From Aquificota bacterium (GTDB lineage Bacteria > Aquificota > Aquificia > Aquificales > Aquificaceae): a stretch of DNA of 8,030 nucleotides. Every line of letters begins with the position of its first letter. Within the stretch, counting starts at the first letter, position 1. The translations under genes and the position numbers were made by a program. The notes under the pieces are model-generated. The model had not been told where the DNA came from and made no database searches. It saw only the letters and a program-made list of their open reading frames with translations. Location of the stretch: contig JAJRQX010000212.1 of NCBI GenBank assembly GCA_024280065.1, positions 1-8,030 on the forward strand. Direction: 5' to 3'. This document shows positions 1 to 6,041 of the stretch, piece by piece.

Positions 1-739
1 CAGGATGGAGCTCCTGGGAGCTGAGGTAAGGGTTGTAAGAAGCGGGAGCAGGACCCTGAAGGACGCCATAAACGAAGCCCTGAGGGACTGGGTCACGAAC
101 GTGGAGACCACCCACTACGTCATAGGCTCCGTGGTTGGACCGCACCCGTTCCCCATGATAGTCAGAGACTTCCAGAGCGTAATAGGGAGGGAGACGAGGG
201 AGCAGATCCTTGAGAAGGAAGGGAGGCTTCCTGACGCGATAGTCGCCTGTGTGGGCGGTGGTTCAAACGCCATAGGGATCTTCTACCCGTTCATAGGGGA
301 TAAGGAGGTCAGGCTCATAGGCGTTGAGGCTGAAGGCTTAGGTATAAACACAGGGAAGCACGCCGCCTCTCTGAACGCGGGTGAGGTCGGGATCCTACAC
401 GGTATGAAGAGCTACTTCCTTCAGGACGAGGAAGGTCAGATACTGACAACCCACTCCATATCCGCAGGCCTTGACTACCCCGGGGTCGGCCCCGAACACG
501 CCTACCTGAAGGAGTCCGGGAGGGCCGAGTACCTGACAGCCACCGACGAGGAGGCCCTGGAGGGTTTCAAACTCCTTTCAAGGACAGAAGGTATAATCCC
601 AGCTCTTGAGTCCGCTCACGCGGTAATAAAGGCTGTTGAGGTAGCGAAGGAGCTGGGAAAAGAAGGTATAGTGGTGGTTAACCTCTCGGGGAGAGGAGAC
701 AAGGACATGTGGCACGTTATGAAACATCTAAACTCATAA
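1..739 (+). CDS. trpB: Tryptophan synthase beta chain, TrpB1 type (5' truncated by window edge)
   Basis: PLP enzyme that condenses indole with L-serine to form tryptophan, normally in a cytoplasmic alpha2-beta2 complex with TrpA. The frame is open from the left edge (AGG codon at 2-4, then ATG at 5), and the first residues, RMELLGAEV, match the middle of the family, so the ATG at 5 is internal. About the first third, including the PLP lysine, lies outside the window. Counting from that ATG, visible motifs are HPFP with FQSVIG (47-61), the PLP phosphate-binding loop GGGSNA (84-89), [12 protein letters not shown] (195-206) and the C-terminal NLSGRGDKD (226-234). The HPFP/FQSVIG region points to the ordinary TrpB1 form rather than TrpB2. 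No trpA follows; the next gene is unrelated and has its own promoter, so trpB appears to be the last gene of its transcript. The product call is secure. Confidence 0.97.
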   Translation, partial: RMELLGAEVRVVRSGSRTLKDAINEALRDWVTNVETTHYVIGSVVGPHPFPMIVRDFQSVIGRETREQILEKEGRLPDAIVACVGGGSNAIGIFYPFIGDKEVRLIGVEAEGLGINTGKHAASLNAGEVGILHGMKSYFLQDEEGQILTTHSISAGLDYPGVGPEHAYLKESGRAEYLTATDEEALEGFKLLSRTEGIIPALESAHAVIKAVEVAKELGKEGIVVVNLSGRGDKDMWHVMKHLNS

Positions 740-767
740 TTAAAGACAAAGGATAAAGGAGGAGTTC

Positions 768-846
768 ATTCCGAAGGTGGAGTATATAGGGAGCATAAAC
801 GATAGAACACGCCATAGAGTTCAATAAAAAATTTGAAAGAATCTAA
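768..846 (+). pseudogene. Possible decayed or frameshifted micro-ORF (about 27 residues)
   Basis: A strong Shine-Dalgarno sequence, AAAGGAGGA (755-763), stands at ideal distance before ATT (768-770), where an ATG might once have been. The frame reads I/M-PKVEYIGSINDRTR and then stops at 825-827. In the +1 frame from 811 the text continues as AIEFNKKFERI with a stop at 844-846. A single indel near 807-812 would join the two halves into one short, mixed-composition peptide. A GTG at 777 is another possible start but lies far from the ribosome site. I recognise no family. It could be a small gene that lost its start codon and frame, a sequencing or assembly error, or chance. Confidence 0.25.
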
Positions 847-861
847 ATCAGGGATTAAAAT
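833..861 (+). promoter_or_regulatory. Predicted sigma70-type promoter for the RHH gene and hisC
   Basis: TTGAAA (833-838, five of six matches to TTGACA) and TAAAAT (856-861, five of six to TATAAT) are separated by exactly 17 bases. A start of transcription near 867-870 would give a leader of about 25 bases carrying the GGAGGTG ribosome site before the ATG at 893. The downstream pair, the RHH gene and hisC, are 4 bases apart and would share this transcript. Position and spacing are good, but the region is AT-rich, so chance matches are possible. Confidence 0.6.
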
Positions 862-867
862 TTAATC
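853..867. promoter_or_regulatory. Perfect palindrome over the -10 box, candidate operator
   Basis: GATTAAA (853-859), a single central A (860) and TTTAATC (861-867) form a perfect 7+1+7 inverted repeat that completely covers the predicted -10 element (856-861). A related direct repeat, AATCAG, occurs at 846-851 and 864-869. A symmetric site here would block RNA polymerase if bound by a dimeric protein. The first gene of the transcript encodes a likely RHH DNA-binding protein, so autoregulation is a natural inference. The hairpin has almost no G-C pairs and no U-tract, so it is not a convincing terminator. Confidence 0.45.
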
Positions 868-880
868 AGAAAGACTTTAC

Positions 881-887
881 GGAGGTG
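881..887 (+). promoter_or_regulatory. Strong ribosome binding site (GGAGGTG) for the RHH gene
   Basis: GGAGGTG lies 5 bases before the ATG at 893. It is the best ribosome site in front of any gene start in this window and fixes the start of the small protein, which would be hard to assign by homology alone. Confidence 0.85.
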
Positions 888-892
888 AAATT

Positions 893-1150
893 ATGGCAAG
901 AAAAGGAAGAAGAAGAGGAGGACCCAGGTATAAGAGGGTTTCCCTCTCCTTACCCAAAAGGCTGTATCTCATACTAAACGGGATAGCCATGGGAGATGAT
1001 AAAAAGCTTAACAGGTTGATAAAGGGCATACTTGAGGATAAGCTCCAGGAGTCCACCGTAGCTGAGCTGGAGATGTACCTCAGGAAGCTGGAGGAAGAGG
1101 AGAAAGAGGAAAAGGAGGAGAGAGAGGAGGTCCAGCAGGAGCAGGCCTGA
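893..1150 (+). CDS. Small ribbon-helix-helix-like protein with basic head and acidic tail
   Basis: I do not recognise a named family for this 85-residue protein. It has three visible parts. Residues 1-15 are very basic (MARKGRRRGGPRYKR). Residues 14-51 have the pattern of a ribbon-helix-helix fold: a short beta strand (KRVSLSL), a helix beginning PKRLYLIL, a turn at GDD, and a second helix, LNRLIKGILEDKL. Residues 53-85 form a strongly charged helix or coiled coil, mostly Glu and Lys (LEEEEKEEKEEREE). This suggests a dimeric DNA-binding protein of the CopG/Arc/MetJ type with an extra acidic tail that might contact a partner or shield DNA contacts. No toxin gene lies beside it: hisC starts 4 bases after its stop, apparently co-transcribed. 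The strong ribosome site and own promoter argue that it is expressed. The function as a regulator is inferred. Confidence 0.85.
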   Translation: MARKGRRRGGPRYKRVSLSLPKRLYLILNGIAMGDDKKLNRLIKGILEDKLQESTVAELEMYLRKLEEEEKEEKEEREEVQQEQA

Positions 1151-1154
1151 TTTA

Positions 1155-2207
1155 ATGATCCCGGACAGAATAAGGAAGCTCAGGCCTTACAAGACGGAAA
1201 CCTCTGAGGCTAAGGTCCGCCTCTCCTCCAACGAGTTACCTTATCAGGTGCCGGACTATCTCAGGAAGCGTATAGCCGAGGAGGTTTCAAAGATCCCCTT
1301 TGAGAGGTATCCCGACCCCACAGCATCAAGGCTGAAGGAGGCTGTAGCGGACTTCTTCGGAGTTAGCCCGGAGAACGTGGTCTTAGGGAACGGTTCGGAC
1401 GAGCTCATATACTACATCTCCGCAGTTATCGGCGATGAAGGGGGTGTCTACGTCCCTGTTCCCACCTTCCCCATGTATGAGATCTCTGCGGAGGTTATGG
1501 GAAGACCGAGGGTCACCGTCCCGCTTGACAAGGACTTTGACATAGATTTAAAGGAGAGCCTTAAGGCCCTCTTGGAGATACCCTGCTCCCTGGCCTACTT
1601 CTCCTACCCAAACAACCCGACGGGAAACCTCTTCTCAAGGGAAAAGATAAACAGGATAAGGGATAAGGGTCTCTTCACCGTTGTGGATGAAGCCTACTTC
1701 AGCTACTCCAAGGAGAGCTTCCTGAGGGATGCCCTGGCGAGGGAGGACACGGTGGTCCTGAGGTCCCTCTCGAAGATAGGGATGGCCGGGCTGAGGGTTG
1801 GGATCCTCATAGCCAAGGAGGAGGTTGCCAGGGAGCTGGACAAGGTCAGGCTTCCCTTCAACGTGACCTACCCCTCTCAGGTTATAGCCCTGTTGATGTT
1901 GACGGAGGGAAGGGACTTCATAGAGGAGTCCGTTTCCAAAGTTATAGCCGAAAGGGAGAGGGTCCTCAGGGAGCTCGGTTCCATGGAGGGTGTGGAGACC
2001 TTCCCGAGCAGGGCGAACTTCATCCTCTTCAGGACGCACCACCCTGCGAAAAAGGTCCACTCAGGTCTCCTGAAGAGGGGTGTTCTCGTAAGGGACGTCT
2101 CTTACCTGCCACGTCTTGATAGGTGCCTCAGGGTGAGTGTGGGCAGGCCGGAGGAGAACGACGCCTTCCTTGAAGCCCTCCGCGGGACCCTCAGGGAGCT
2201 GGGGTAA
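1155..2207 (+). CDS. hisC: Histidinol-phosphate aminotransferase (HisC)
   Basis: Cytoplasmic fold-type I PLP aminotransferase that converts imidazole-acetol phosphate and glutamate to L-histidinol phosphate and 2-oxoglutarate in histidine synthesis. The 350-residue length is typical. Motifs in order: RLSSNELPY near 22-30 (the family's RLNxNENP element), ERYPDP at 50-55, LGNGSDELI at 77-85, YPNNPTGN at 151-158, VVDEAY at 176-181, SLSKIGMAGLRVG at 204-216 with Lys207 as the likely PLP lysine and Arg214 as the phosphate-contacting arginine, and CLRVSVGRPEEN at 324-335 with Arg326 for the substrate carboxylate. Its ATG is 4 bases after the stop of the RHH gene; the nearest AGGAG (1137-1141) is rather distant, so translational coupling is likely. 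No other his gene is in view, so it is not part of a his operon here. Some HisC-family enzymes also act on tyrosine or phenylalanine precursors, which sequence alone does not exclude. Confidence 0.95.
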   Translation: MIPDRIRKLRPYKTETSEAKVRLSSNELPYQVPDYLRKRIAEEVSKIPFERYPDPTASRLKEAVADFFGVSPENVVLGNGSDELIYYISAVIGDEGGVYVPVPTFPMYEISAEVMGRPRVTVPLDKDFDIDLKESLKALLEIPCSLAYFSYPNNPTGNLFSREKINRIRDKGLFTVVDEAYFSYSKESFLRDALAREDTVVLRSLSKIGMAGLRVGILIAKEEVARELDKVRLPFNVTYPSQVIALLMLTEGRDFIEESVSKVIAERERVLRELGSMEGVETFPSRANFILFRTHHPAKKVHSGLLKRGVLVRDVSYLPRLDRCLRVSVGRPEENDAFLEALRGTLRELG

Positions 2208-2213
2208 ACACTT

Positions 2214-4844
2214 TCAGTAGAAGACCTCAACCGTTGAAAAGTCACCGTGCTTTTTCACAACTATCCTCTGGTGAAACCTCTCCGCAAGGTCAGGTATGTG
2301 GGATATTATCCCGACCATCCTGTTTATGTTTATCTTAACCACCTCAAGGATCTCGCTCACCCTCTCCCTGGTCTCCTCATCAAGGGAGCCGAACCCCTCG
2401 TCTATGAAGAGGCTTTCTAAGTTGGCCTGGGAGGAGAGGACGTCGCTCACACCGAGAGCTAAGGACAGAGAGGCGAGGAAGGTCTCCCCGCCGCTCAGAC
2501 TGCTGACCTCCCTCTCAACACCCTGGACCCTGTCAATTACCAGGAGGTTACCCCTCTCATCCGCGGTGAGCTCGTAAGTACCCGTGAAGTTAAGAAGGTA
2601 CTGACTTGCCCTTTCAACGATCCTCAGTATCATCAGGCTCGCGACGAAGTTCTGAAGTCTGTCTCCCCTCAAGTCCTCGGCAAGGACCTTGTAAACCCTG
2701 AGGTCCCTCTCAAGGTCACTTCTCCTCCTCTCAAGCTCTCCCTTCCTCGCGAGGTCCTTCCTCAGATCATCCTTCCTGTTCCTTATCTCACCGAGGGTTT
2801 CAAGAGCTTTTGACAGCTCCTCTTTTTTCTCTTCAAGCTTCTCTTTAAGCTGAGATAAGTCTTCAAGCAGGTCAGTTTCACCCACCGCTTCCGCCATCCT
2901 GGTCAGGATGTCTCTCTTCTTGGCCTCCAGATCCCTGATGCTCCTCTCTGTAGAGTCTACATTGCTCTTAAGGTGGATGATCTTCCTTTCAAGCTCATCC
3001 TTGTAGCCCCTCAGCTCTTCCTTCCTCTTCTCAAGTCTTTCTATCCTATCGTTCACCTCCTTCATCCTGAGTTCCAGTTCTTTCTTCCTGGTCTGCGGGT
3101 CCGTGTCTCCCAGGAGAGACGTAACCTCCTCTCTCCTTCTCTTTATCTCCCCCTCCAGGGAGTTTATCTCCGTCCTTATCCTTTCCACCCTCCTGAGTAC
3201 CTCTTCCCTCTCAGAGACCCTCTGGTCATATGCCTTTCTGAACTTGTCAAGCCTGGACCTCAGCTCGGTCAGCCTGTCCCTCTTTTCCTTCAGCGTTCTG
3301 AACTCTTCTTCAAGGTTCCTGCCGAGGAGGTCCCCGGTCCCCTTGAGGTCCTTCGTCAGCTCCTCCTCCTGTCTCCTTAGGGCCTCAAGCCTACCCTCTA
3401 TCCGTGCCCTCTCCCTCCCGAGGGTGTCCCTCATGTCGGTGAGGTCCTCAAGCTCCTTCCTCAGGTCCTCAGTGGCTGTATCTAAGGGTGGGAGCTCCTC
3501 ATACCCGAAGACCCCCCCGCAAACGGGACAGGTGTCACCCTTCTCAAGGCTCTCCCTTATCTGGTGGGCGTAGAGGTGGATGTTCTTTATCTTCAGCTCT
3601 TCCTCCTTGGTCTTTATGTCCCTGTTCAACCTCTCAAGCTCCTCCGAGATCTGTCTGAATTTAACCTCAAGCTCCTTTATTTCTTCTCTTGTTCTCTTCA
3701 GCCTGCGGGTCTTAACCTCAAGCTGCTTCTTCCTCTCCAGGTCCCTCGTAACCTGTGTGAACCTCTCCTCGTCAAAATCTATCTCCCCGATCTCTTTCTC
3801 AATTTCCTCTATCAGCTTCCTTCCCTTCTCTACCCTTTTGTTCAGGTCTTCAAGCCTCCTCTCCTCCTCGCCAAGCTCCTCTCTGAGCTTTTCCACCTTT
3901 CTCTCCTTAGCTTTCAGGTCCTCCAGGTTCCTGAGGGCAGTCTCTACCCTCTCAAGTTCCCTTACTAAGTCATGAAGCTCCCTCTTCAGGGAGGGTATCT
4001 GGGTAGCTTCCCTCTCTACTCTCTCAAGCTCCTCATCCACGTTCCTGAGCTCCTCCTCCACCTTCCGGATATCCTTCTGTGCGGCTTCTTTTTCGCGTCT
4101 TCTCTTCCTGATCTCTTCTTCAATCTCCTTCAGGTCTTCCACGGTCTTTATGCGTTCCTGCAGTTCTGATACCTCCCTCTCAAGGCGGGAAACCTTCTCC
4201 TTGAGGTTCTTCTCCTCAGCCTCAAGCTCTTCAAGGTCTTTTTCGGAGATACCCTTAAGGCGCTCCAGCTCTTCCCTGATGGTCTTCAGCTCACCTTCCT
4301 TCTCCTTGTATGTCTGGGAAGCTATCTCCCTCATCCTCTCAAAGATGCTCAGGTTAAGCAGGTTTATGAGTATGTCTCTCCTCTCCTTGGGCTGTTTGGG
4401 TTTTAGGAACCTGTCAAACTCCCCCTGAGGGAGCAGGATCACTTTGGTGAAGGTAGTGTAGTCCAGACCCGTGATCTCCTTCACCCACTCCTCTATCTGG
4501 GATTTGGACAGGTTGAGCCTCCTTCCGTCCTCGTATGCCCTTGCCTGGTCCTCCCTGAGCCTCGGGCTGTAAAACCTTTCTATCCTGAACTTCTTACCCC
4601 TTACCGAAAAGTCAAGAACAACTCTCAGGCTCTGGCTTCCCTTTGAGATGACATATCTTGTGGCTTTAGCTCCACCGTATCTCGGAACCTTACCGTAGAG
4701 GGCGTAAGTTATGGCATCCACTATGCTCGTCTTCCCGGCCCCCGTCTTTCCCTGTATTATGAAAAAGTTCAGCTTCTCAAAGTCTATAACCTGCCGTTTT
4801 TTGTAAACGGTGAAGCCCTCTAACTCAAGCCTGAGCGGTCTCAT
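2214..4844 (-). CDS. sbcC: SbcC/Rad50-type DNA repair ATPase with zinc hook
   Basis: SMC-like ATPase that partners the SbcD/Mre11 nuclease in processing DNA double-strand ends and hairpins. The 876 residues show every expected part: Walker A GKTGAGKTS (32-40), Q-loop LLPQGEFDRFL (137-147, Gln140), a long Glu/Lys/Arg/Leu heptad coiled coil (about 175-435), a zinc hook CPVCGG (439-444), the returning coil (about 460-715), the ABC signature SLSGGE (782-787), Walker B LFIDEGFGSLD (812-822, Asp815-Glu816) and the H-loop ISHI (His849). The hook is almost exactly central, as expected for an antiparallel coil. At 876 residues it is on the short side, like archaeal Rad50, against about 1050 for E. coli SbcC. 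Its start overlaps the cutA stop by ATGA (4841-4844), implying translational coupling. sbcD is not adjacent. The stop is 6 bases from that of convergent hisC. Confidence 0.97.
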   Translation of the reverse strand: MRPLRLELEGFTVYKKRQVIDFEKLNFFIIQGKTGAGKTSIVDAITYALYGKVPRYGGAKATRYVISKGSQSLRVVLDFSVRGKKFRIERFYSPRLREDQARAYEDGRRLNLSKSQIEEWVKEITGLDYTTFTKVILLPQGEFDRFLKPKQPKERRDILINLLNLSIFERMREIASQTYKEKEGELKTIREELERLKGISEKDLEELEAEEKNLKEKVSRLEREVSELQERIKTVEDLKEIEEEIRKRRREKEAAQKDIRKVEEELRNVDEELERVEREATQIPSLKRELHDLVRELERVETALRNLEDLKAKERKVEKLREELGEEERRLEDLNKRVEKGRKLIEEIEKEIGEIDFDEERFTQVTRDLERKKQLEVKTRRLKRTREEIKELEVKFRQISEELERLNRDIKTKEEELKIKNIHLYAHQIRESLEKGDTCPVCGGVFGYEELPPLDTATEDLRKELEDLTDMRDTLGRERARIEGRLEALRRQEEELTKDLKGTGDLLGRNLEEEFRTLKEKRDRLTELRSRLDKFRKAYDQRVSEREEVLRRVERIRTEINSLEGEIKRRREEVTSLLGDTDPQTRKKELELRMKEVNDRIERLEKRKEELRGYKDELERKIIHLKSNVDSTERSIRDLEAKKRDILTRMAEAVGETDLLEDLSQLKEKLEEKKEELSKALETLGEIRNRKDDLRKDLARKGELERRRSDLERDLRVYKVLAEDLRGDRLQNFVASLMILRIVERASQYLLNFTGTYELTADERGNLLVIDRVQGVEREVSSLSGGETFLASLSLALGVSDVLSSQANLESLFIDEGFGSLDEETRERVSEILEVVKININRMVGIISHIPDLAERFHQRIVVKKHGDFSTVEVFY

Positions 4845-5155
4845 CTCAAGCTATCGTCTATCCACTTAAGGTAGTCTTCGTTCCCGGCTACTATGGGTAA
4901 GGCTATGATCTCGGGGACCGTGTAAGGGTGGGCCTCCTTAACCTCTTTCAGAAGATCGGGAAACTTGCTCGCTGAAGTCTTAACAACGATCAGGGCCTCC
5001 TTATCTTTCTCTATGTTGCCCTTCCACCAGTAAACGGACCTGACCTCGGGAACCACGTTCACGCAGGCACCCAGCTTCCTCTCAACTATCAGGTTGGCTA
5101 TCTCCTCCCCTTTATCCTTGGGTGTGGTTATGAAGACTACCAGATACCCCTCCAT
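4841..5155 (-). CDS. cutA: CutA1-type divalent-cation tolerance protein
   Basis: Small, very stable trimeric cytoplasmic protein of the CutA1 family, named for copper/divalent-metal tolerance in E. coli and structurally related to PII signalling proteins; its biochemical role remains uncertain. The 104 residues are full length. Family motifs: the N-terminal strand YLVVFITTPKDK (4-15), GACVNVVPEVRSVYWWKG (29-46, with the conserved Cys31), EALIVVKT (53-60) and AHPYTVPEIIALPI (75-88), then GNEDYLKWI (91-99). The ATG follows the MEMO-gene stop after 12 bases (TTCTCACTTAAG), which contain no clear Shine-Dalgarno sequence, so coupling to the upstream gene is likely. It overlaps sbcC by 4 bases. Middle gene of a three-gene minus-strand cluster. 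Confidence 0.95.
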   Translation of the reverse strand: MEGYLVVFITTPKDKGEEIANLIVERKLGACVNVVPEVRSVYWWKGNIEKDKEALIVVKTSASKFPDLLKEVKEAHPYTVPEIIALPIVAGNEDYLKWIDDSLR

Positions 5156-5167
5156 CTTAAGTGAGAA

Positions 5168-5968
5168 TTATACAAACACCATACCCGCGTACGCCACCAC
5201 CTTCTCGTAGTCTCCCGTCCTCTCGCCCGAGTTCGTGTAGTCTACCAGGATACCCCGTCTCGCACCCAAGACCTTGACCGCCTCTATCCCCACCACGGCG
5301 GGTATGAAGCCGCACATGGTTATGTTGAACTGGACAGCCTTGTAGTACAGGTCCTCGGTTATGAGCCTCTCCATAGCAGATATGAGGATCCTGTCCTTCC
5401 TTCTTGCCTCCTCTGCGGGTATGTAGTGGGACATGTCGGAGCTTATCACTACGAGGGCGTCTTCTCCCTTAAGCATTTCTCCGAGACGCCTTCCCAAGGA
5501 CCTTGCCCTGTCATAGTCAAGGTGTCCTATCACCATCGGGAGTATGCGAAAGCTCCCTTCTGAGAACCTGATCAGGAAGGGGAGCTGTACCTCAAGGGAG
5601 TGCTCGTATAGGTGGGCGAGATCGTCCGGGCTCGCAAGTTTTTCGGATACAAGAACACCCCTTAGTCCTGAGTCTACCTCCACGTCCCCGAAGGGCGTCT
5701 CCCACAGACCGCCCGGATACACAGAGACCTCAGGTCCCATACCGGTGTGGTTCGGTCCAAGCAGAACGACCTTCTCGGGTATCCTGACCCTGCTGTAGAC
5801 CTTACAGGCTGTTTTCCCGGAGTAGATGTATCCCGCATGAGGAACGAGAATCCCCTTTGCACTTACCTTCTCCAACGGAGGATCTCCGCAGAGGAGGTCC
5901 ATGAGCTTCCTTAGCTCCTCACTCTCGGCGGGGTAGAAGGACCCGGCAACAGCGGGTTTTCTCCTCAT
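5168..5968 (-). CDS. amrB: MEMO-family protein (AmmeMemoRadiSam system protein B)
   Basis: Homologue of human MEMO1, with a fold related to extradiol dioxygenases; its bacterial and archaeal role is undetermined. I place the start at the ATG at 5968 (266 residues) because the family begins with the element seen here, MRRKPAVAGSFYP. The frame is open further upstream, but that stretch runs into the start of divergent nuoG and reads as its antisense. Motifs: GILVPHAGYIYSG (39-51), LLGPNHTG (69-76), YPGGLWETPFGDVEVD (84-99), YEHSLEVQLPFL (121-132), ISSDMSHY (175-182) and MCGFIPA (218-224). His44, His74, His181 and Cys219 match positions reported to form the metal site of human MEMO1 (His49, His81, His192, Cys244). 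In many genomes it lies near AMMECR1 and radical-SAM genes; here neither is visible. The ATG has no good Shine-Dalgarno sequence, so a short-leader or leaderless transcript is possible. First gene of the cluster with cutA and sbcC. Confidence 0.93.
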   Translation of the reverse strand: MRRKPAVAGSFYPAESEELRKLMDLLCGDPPLEKVSAKGILVPHAGYIYSGKTACKVYSRVRIPEKVVLLGPNHTGMGPEVSVYPGGLWETPFGDVEVDSGLRGVLVSEKLASPDDLAHLYEHSLEVQLPFLIRFSEGSFRILPMVIGHLDYDRARSLGRRLGEMLKGEDALVVISSDMSHYIPAEEARRKDRILISAMERLITEDLYYKAVQFNITMCGFIPAVVGIEAVKVLGARRGILVDYTNSGERTGDYEKVVAYAGMVFV

Positions 5969-6041
5969 GGATAAAAATATATGACGCCAGCCACACAAGG
6001 CGGAGAATTTTTCAGTATCATATTCACACGGGGGAAAGGGT
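5969..6041. promoter_or_regulatory. Divergent promoter spacer between amrB and nuoG
   Basis: Promoters for both directions must lie in or near this 73-base gap unless they sit inside the genes. TATCATA (6016-6022) can be read as a -10 box on the plus strand (TATCAT) and on the minus strand (TATGAT), each five of six matches to consensus. Neither has a convincing -35 partner. A purine run, GGGGGAAAGGG (6030-6040), directly before the nuoG ATG is its ribosome site, of modest quality. An AT-rich stretch (5971-5982) stands immediately before the amrB ATG in place of a ribosome site. Confidence 0.4.

Noticed and set aside
853..867. Rho-independent terminator for trpB
   Set aside because: The hairpin stem is nearly all A-T, has no following U-run, and lies inside a well-spaced promoter.
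893..1150. Antitoxin of a type II toxin-antitoxin pair
   Set aside because: The RHH-like fold fits an antitoxin, but the neighbour on one side is hisC and on the other trpB, and no small toxin-like gene is present.
1635..2060. A 141-residue minus-strand open frame inside hisC
   Set aside because: The opposite strand carries the conserved HisC motifs continuously through this stretch; the antisense frame has no family signature.
2500..4300. Tandem DNA repeats suggested by recurring CTCAAGCTC/CTCCTC strings
   Set aside because: These come from heptad codons (Glu, Leu, Lys, Arg) of the SbcC coiled coil read on the opposite strand, with no fixed unit or spacing.
2973..4428. Several long open frames on the plus strand opposite sbcC
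   Set aside because: They are Ser/Leu/Pro/Phe-rich, have no ribosome sites, and are the expected antisense of a Glu/Lys/Arg/Leu coiled coil, which rarely produces stops.
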